Source: Alistipes sp. UBA934 (lineage in GTDB: Bacteria > Bacteroidota > Bacteroidia > Bacteroidales > Rikenellaceae). Taken from it: 35,158 nucleotides of DNA. Position 1 is the stretch's first letter; every line of letters starts with the position of its first letter. The translations under genes were made by a program, and so were the position numbers. Shown in pieces: positions 32,095-35,158 of this stretch. The notes under the pieces are model-generated. The model was not told where the DNA came from. It saw only the letters and a program-made list of their open reading frames with translations, and did not search any database. The stretch spans positions 115,310-150,467 of the forward strand of contig DBDK01000007.1 in assembly GCA_002293535.1 (NCBI GenBank), read 5' to 3'.

Positions 32095-32664
32095 CTATTT
32101 CTTTTTCAACTCTTCGTAGAAGTTGAGTTCGGCAAGGTACATATAGGGTTCCACCCAGAACGAGAGGATACCGAACGTAATGATACACAGCAACCACCAA
32201 CCGAAGAAACGCAGCATTAGGCAGAACAGAGTCCATTTGTAACCTCTCATCATTTCCCAACTTTTACGAAGTGCGTCCATAGCTGAGATATTAGGATCGT
32301 CGGCCAGAATGAACATACACATCGAAAGTCCCAGGGCAACTACAATACCCGGAATAACAAAAAGCGCAAGGCCGATGCCCACAAAAATACTCATCAACAG
32401 GTAGGTCAGCAGCGAGCGTCCGAAGTTGTCGAAGTGAGCGAACAACTCCTCGATCTTAGCCTCTCCACCCGCGTAGATTCCCTTCAGGATGAAGATGTAA
32501 CCCAGCGTCAGCGGGCCTCCGATGATAATTGTTCCCAGCCCGAAGGTAACACCGCTTGCGGCGCCGAGGATAATGACAAAAACGAGGGTAGCCAGCGCAG
32601 CCATACCCCATTTGCCGCGAAGTTGCTCTTTGGCGGCGCGCATCAATTCAAGATTACTTTTCAT
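32095..32664 (-). CDS. DUF975 family integral membrane protein
   Basis: A 189-residue protein with about five hydrophobic segments. The region SAMDALRKSWEMMRGYKWTLF followed by RFFGWWLLCIITFGI and EPYMYLAELNFYEEL at the C-terminus is typical of DUF975. It starts 18 nt after the acyl-CoA synthetase stop in the same direction and probably belongs to its transcript. Function unknown; DUF975 proteins are thought of as membrane proteins without known activity. Confidence 0.85.
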   Translation of the reverse strand: MKSNLELMRAAKEQLRGKWGMAALATLVFVIILGAASGVTFGLGTIIIGGPLTLGYIFILKGIYAGGEAKIEELFAHFDNFGRSLLTYLLMSIFVGIGLALFVIPGIVVALGLSMCMFILADDPNISAMDALRKSWEMMRGYKWTLFCLMLRFFGWWLLCIITFGILSFWVEPYMYLAELNFYEELKKK

Positions 32665-32682
32665 AACAGTTTAAGATTTTAA

Positions 32683-34302
32683 TTAATTAGTGGGTTTATT
32701 ACGTGAATACAAAAAGCGTTTGATCTTCATCGAGGGGGTCTTTTTGAACTCTTCCGATTGCTCGCGAACCTCCGACAGGCGCGAGAAATTTGCCACACGG
32801 CTGTTCACATAGTTCATAGCCTCGCGGCGAATCTCTTCCATCCTGTTGGCCAGATTTTCTCTCAGGGTGTGATAGCGCCGCTCCAGCTCGTCGTAATTGA
32901 ATTTTACCAGCGCGATGAGTTTTCCCTTGGAGTCCTCCGTGACGAGCGAATCGTCCACCCACACCAGCGAGTTCAATATACTTTCGATCTCTTCGGGGTA
33001 GATGTTTTCGCCACTTTGACTCACCAACATACTTCCCAGTCGCCCCTTGATGGTCACATACCCATCTTCGGCGATATGGGCCAGGTCACCCGTTCGGAAC
33101 CAGCCGTCTTTCGTGAAAACCTCTTTCGTTTTTTCCGGATTCTTGAAATAGCCCTGCATAATGCTGGGTGTGAGAGCAATGAGTTCACCGTCGCCTTCTT
33201 CGTTGGGTTTCAAAAGTTTTAGCGTCACGCCCTTGACCGCCGGGCCGGTAGTGCCGAGGCGAACCATCGAAGGTGCAGCACCCGCTAACAGCGGTGCGGT
33301 TTCGGTCAGGCCGTAACCAATGGCATAAGGGAATTTTGCGTCGAGAAGAAATTGTTCCGTAGGAGTGTCTAACTTGGCACCACCGATACCGAAAAACCTC
33401 AATCGCCCGCCGAAAATCTTGTACAGCCTCCGCCCTGCGATCCTATGAAGCGCGCGACGAAGAGGCGCTTTCGAGTAAATCCAGCGCCACATTCCGTTAC
33501 GAGTAAACTTTGCAAGAACCTGATTTTTATAGAGTTTATCCACTATCAACGGCACACTCAGCATTATCGTCGGCCGAATGTCTCTCATCGCCGGAACAAG
33601 CGTCGAGATCGTAGGCGGTCGGTCGAGATAATTGACCGACGCACCATAAGCGAACGGATATAGCATACCTATCGAGCATTCATAAGTGTGGCTCAACGGC
33701 AGGATCGACAGGAAAACATCGTCGGGCGTGATTGGGAAAATATCGTAAGCGATTTCGATTTGTGCCGCCAGCGCGCCGTGTGACAACATCACTCCCTTGG
33801 GAGCCGAGGTCGTGCCGGAAGTGTAAATTATCGCAGCTGTATCGTTCGCCGTAGGCTCTTTTCGTTCGCCTCGCTTGACGTTCTTGGCGCTATTTTGGTG
33901 CAGCACGCCCAGGTTTTTTGTACGGATTACAATCTTCTGATTATCAAGCGTATCCTTGGAAAGTTTGGAGTACAGTTTATCTGAAACCAGCAGTGCTTTC
34001 GACTCGCTGTGTTTTATGATTTGATCGAATTCCTCGCCCGAAAATCCCGGCAGGATCGGTACTACCACCAAGCCCATCTCCACCACTGCAAAATAGCAAA
34101 CCGGCCAGTTTGGCATCGAGCTCGAAAGCAGCGCCACGTGGTCACCCGCCGATAATCCCGCGCCCAAAAGGATATCCTGAAGCTCCCTCACCCGTGTGTC
34201 GAACTCGTTGTAGGTCACACTTTCACGCTCGTACATTGCGTGTGAGATGAGGCCGGAGAATTGGGATATGCTGTTTCGATAAACCTCTGCCAGTGTATTC
34301 AT
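32683..34302 (-). CDS. AMP-forming long-chain acyl-CoA synthetase
   Basis: A 539-residue adenylate-forming enzyme that activates fatty acids with ATP and CoA. Motifs: YTSGTTSAPKGVMLSH (A3 phosphate loop), GYGLTETAP (A5), GWFRTGDLA (A7), KGRLGSMLVSQSGENIYPEEIE (A8 hinge region, divided by its loop), and a C-terminal Lys-rich end (KKTPSMKIKRFLY) that should carry the catalytic Lys. Family FadD-like. It is the first gene of a two-gene unit with DUF975. The ATG lies 4 nt after a TATCTTTG box, so a leaderless mRNA is predicted. Substrate chain length is not known. Confidence 0.9.
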   Translation of the reverse strand: MNTLAEVYRNSISQFSGLISHAMYERESVTYNEFDTRVRELQDILLGAGLSAGDHVALLSSSMPNWPVCYFAVVEMGLVVVPILPGFSGEEFDQIIKHSESKALLVSDKLYSKLSKDTLDNQKIVIRTKNLGVLHQNSAKNVKRGERKEPTANDTAAIIYTSGTTSAPKGVMLSHGALAAQIEIAYDIFPITPDDVFLSILPLSHTYECSIGMLYPFAYGASVNYLDRPPTISTLVPAMRDIRPTIMLSVPLIVDKLYKNQVLAKFTRNGMWRWIYSKAPLRRALHRIAGRRLYKIFGGRLRFFGIGGAKLDTPTEQFLLDAKFPYAIGYGLTETAPLLAGAAPSMVRLGTTGPAVKGVTLKLLKPNEEGDGELIALTPSIMQGYFKNPEKTKEVFTKDGWFRTGDLAHIAEDGYVTIKGRLGSMLVSQSGENIYPEEIESILNSLVWVDDSLVTEDSKGKLIALVKFNYDELERRYHTLRENLANRMEEIRREAMNYVNSRVANFSRLSEVREQSEEFKKTPSMKIKRFLYSRNKPTN

Positions 34303-34306
34303 TCTA

Positions 34307-34314
34307 CAAAGATA
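34307..34314 (-). promoter_or_regulatory. -7 promoter element of the acyl-CoA synthetase gene
   Basis: The minus strand reads TATCTTTG, ending 4 nt before the ATG at 34302. It faces the queG promoter in a 32-bp gap. No -33 TTG. Confidence 0.6.
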
Positions 34315-34321
34315 ATATTTT

Positions 34322-34329
34322 TATCTTTG
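34322..34329 (+). promoter_or_regulatory. -7 promoter element of queG
   Basis: TATCTTTG ends 5 nt before the ATG at 34335, again predicting a leaderless transcript. The element shares the 32-bp gap with the divergent promoter. Confidence 0.6.
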
Positions 34330-34334
34330 CGGCG

Positions 34335-35078
34335 ATGCTAAGTTACAAACATATTAAAAAATATGCTGCCAACGCCGGATTCGATTTATGTGGGGTAGCT
34401 CGTGCGCGAGTTTTGGAGGAACACCGGTCGCGCTACGAGGCGGGTTTGGTGGCAAGCAGCGAGGGCTATTTGGAGTATCTGTCGCGAAGTTTCGAGCGGC
34501 GCCTCGACCCATCCGGCCTGCTCTCCGATGCCCGCACTATCGTGGTTTGCGCAGTGAAGTATGATGGAATGGCCGCTAAGGACGGTGTGGCGGCTTTCGC
34601 TCAGGGGGAGGACTATCACGTACGCGTCAAGAGGATGCTGCGGGAGATTTTGGAGTGCCTTCACCTGAAGTGTCCGGAGCTTCGCGCCAAGGTTTGCTGC
34701 GACACGGCGCCTATCCTCGAAAAGGCTTGGGCGGTTGAGGCCGGTCTTGGTTGGCAGGGACGTAATTCGTTACTAATCAATCCTGAACTCGGTTCGTTCC
34801 TGAACCTCGGCGTGTTGATTCTCGACGCCTCGTGCGACTACTACGACACCCCTTTTTCCGGCTCCGACTGCGGAAATTGTCGCTCCTGCATCGTTGCTTG
34901 TCCCGTTGGCGCGCTCGGCGATATGACTCTCGACACGGCGCTTTGCATCTCGGCCCGTACAGTAGAGCACTCGCGCCTCCATTCCGACACTCCCGTCGAA
35001 CCGATCCACGGTTGGGTATGGGGTTGCGATGAGTGTCAGAGAGCGTGCCCCAAAAATAAATCACCGAATATTTTGTGA
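34335..35078 (+). CDS. queG: Epoxyqueuosine reductase, C-terminally short
   Basis: A 247-residue cobalamin/iron-sulfur enzyme for the last step of queuosine synthesis. D123 in CCDTAPILEK is the expected catalytic Asp; the region GLGWQGRNSLLI binds cofactor. Cluster motifs are CGNCRSCIVACP (C179, C182, C185, C189), C204 in ALCIS, and CDECQRACP (C231, C234, C238). The chain stops nine residues after the last cysteine. Other QueG proteins I know carry a further 60 or so residues (Bacteroides about 310 in total), so a C-terminal helical part is missing. The start is the ATG at 34335, just after the -7 box; an upstream in-frame ATG (34293) lies before the promoter. Confidence 0.88.
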   Translation: MLSYKHIKKYAANAGFDLCGVARARVLEEHRSRYEAGLVASSEGYLEYLSRSFERRLDPSGLLSDARTIVVCAVKYDGMAAKDGVAAFAQGEDYHVRVKRMLREILECLHLKCPELRAKVCCDTAPILEKAWAVEAGLGWQGRNSLLINPELGSFLNLGVLILDASCDYYDTPFSGSDCGNCRSCIVACPVGALGDMTLDTALCISARTVEHSRLHSDTPVEPIHGWVWGCDECQRACPKNKSPNIL

Positions 35079-35102
35079 ATCAAGAACTTTTGTATATCTT
35101 TG
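35073..35102 (+). promoter_or_regulatory. Promoter of the gene at the right edge
   Basis: TTG (35073-35075, inside the last codons of queG), a 19-nt spacer and TATCTTTG (35095-35102). A full -33/-7 match, with a leader of about 32 nt to the ATG at 35139. Confidence 0.7.
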
Positions 35103-35138
35103 CCTCGGTAAACTAATTTTTATTTTTATTTCACTTCT

Positions 35139-35158
35139 ATGAAAGGCAAAGTTAAATG
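35139..35158 (+). CDS. Start of a gene cut by the window edge
   Basis: ATG followed by codons for MKGKVK before the window ends. It is supported by the promoter at 35073-35102 and by its distance from it. Nothing can be said about the product. Confidence 0.4.

Noticed and set aside
1..35158. CRISPR array, insertion sequence or rRNA
   Set aside because: No regularly spaced repeats, transposase motifs or rRNA-like stretches were seen on either strand.

Overview
The window looks like a chromosome segment of a gut-type Bacteroidales bacterium, most likely Rikenellaceae/Alistipes-like. This is inferred from gene content, not from a search. The signs are FimA/Mfa1-type lipoprotein pilins with a Mfa2-like anchor, the DUF4271-hemD-rnpA-yidD order, a second EF-G-like protein, and many TAnnTTTG boxes (the Bacteroidetes -7 element), several with a TTG 19-20 nt upstream. 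Shine-Dalgarno sequences are mostly absent.

Layout. 1-730 (minus): an HNH endonuclease and the first 30 codons of a Bro-N/antirepressor-like gene. 929-3912 (plus): an orphan LuxR-type regulator, a MetY-like sulfhydrylase and cysteine synthase CysK, which together suggest sulfur amino acid synthesis. 3913-4352: intergenic DNA with a strong terminator and a 44-codon gene on the minus strand. 4353-6112 (plus): an exported DNA/RNA nuclease coupled by an ATGA overlap to a family 2 glycosyltransferase. 6140-8401 (minus): a hexose transporter and ROK sugar kinase under their own promoter. 8470-12021 (minus): initiator tRNA, ispD, a PH-like membrane protein, lpxK, purine nucleoside phosphorylase and ssb, tightly packed.

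12.1-19.98 kb (plus): a type V pilus locus with two paralogous stalk pilins, a strong intergenic hairpin, a Mfa2/FimB-like anchor and a 1381-residue tip-adhesin candidate. It lies between tRNA-fMet and tRNA-Arg(UCU). 20128-28274 (minus): a nine-gene run asnS, rpoN, a small membrane protein, an S41 protease, a histidine kinase, DUF4271, hemD, rnpA, yidD, with many overlaps. 28310-32003 (plus): a secreted protein that looks like a shortened, active-site-dead GH2 beta-galactosidase, then rlmH, then an EF-G2-like protein with substituted GTPase motifs. 32095-34302 (minus): an acyl-CoA synthetase and a DUF975 membrane protein. 34335-35078 (plus): a short queG, followed by the promoter and first codons of another gene.

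The points most worth a second look are the GH2-derived pseudoenzyme, five genes whose -7 box ends 4-5 nt before the start codon (predicted leaderless mRNAs), the pilus locus with its hairpin and giant tip protein, the EF-G2 motif losses, the coupled nuclease/glycosyltransferase pair, and the 44-residue protein. No CRISPR array, insertion sequence or rRNA was seen.
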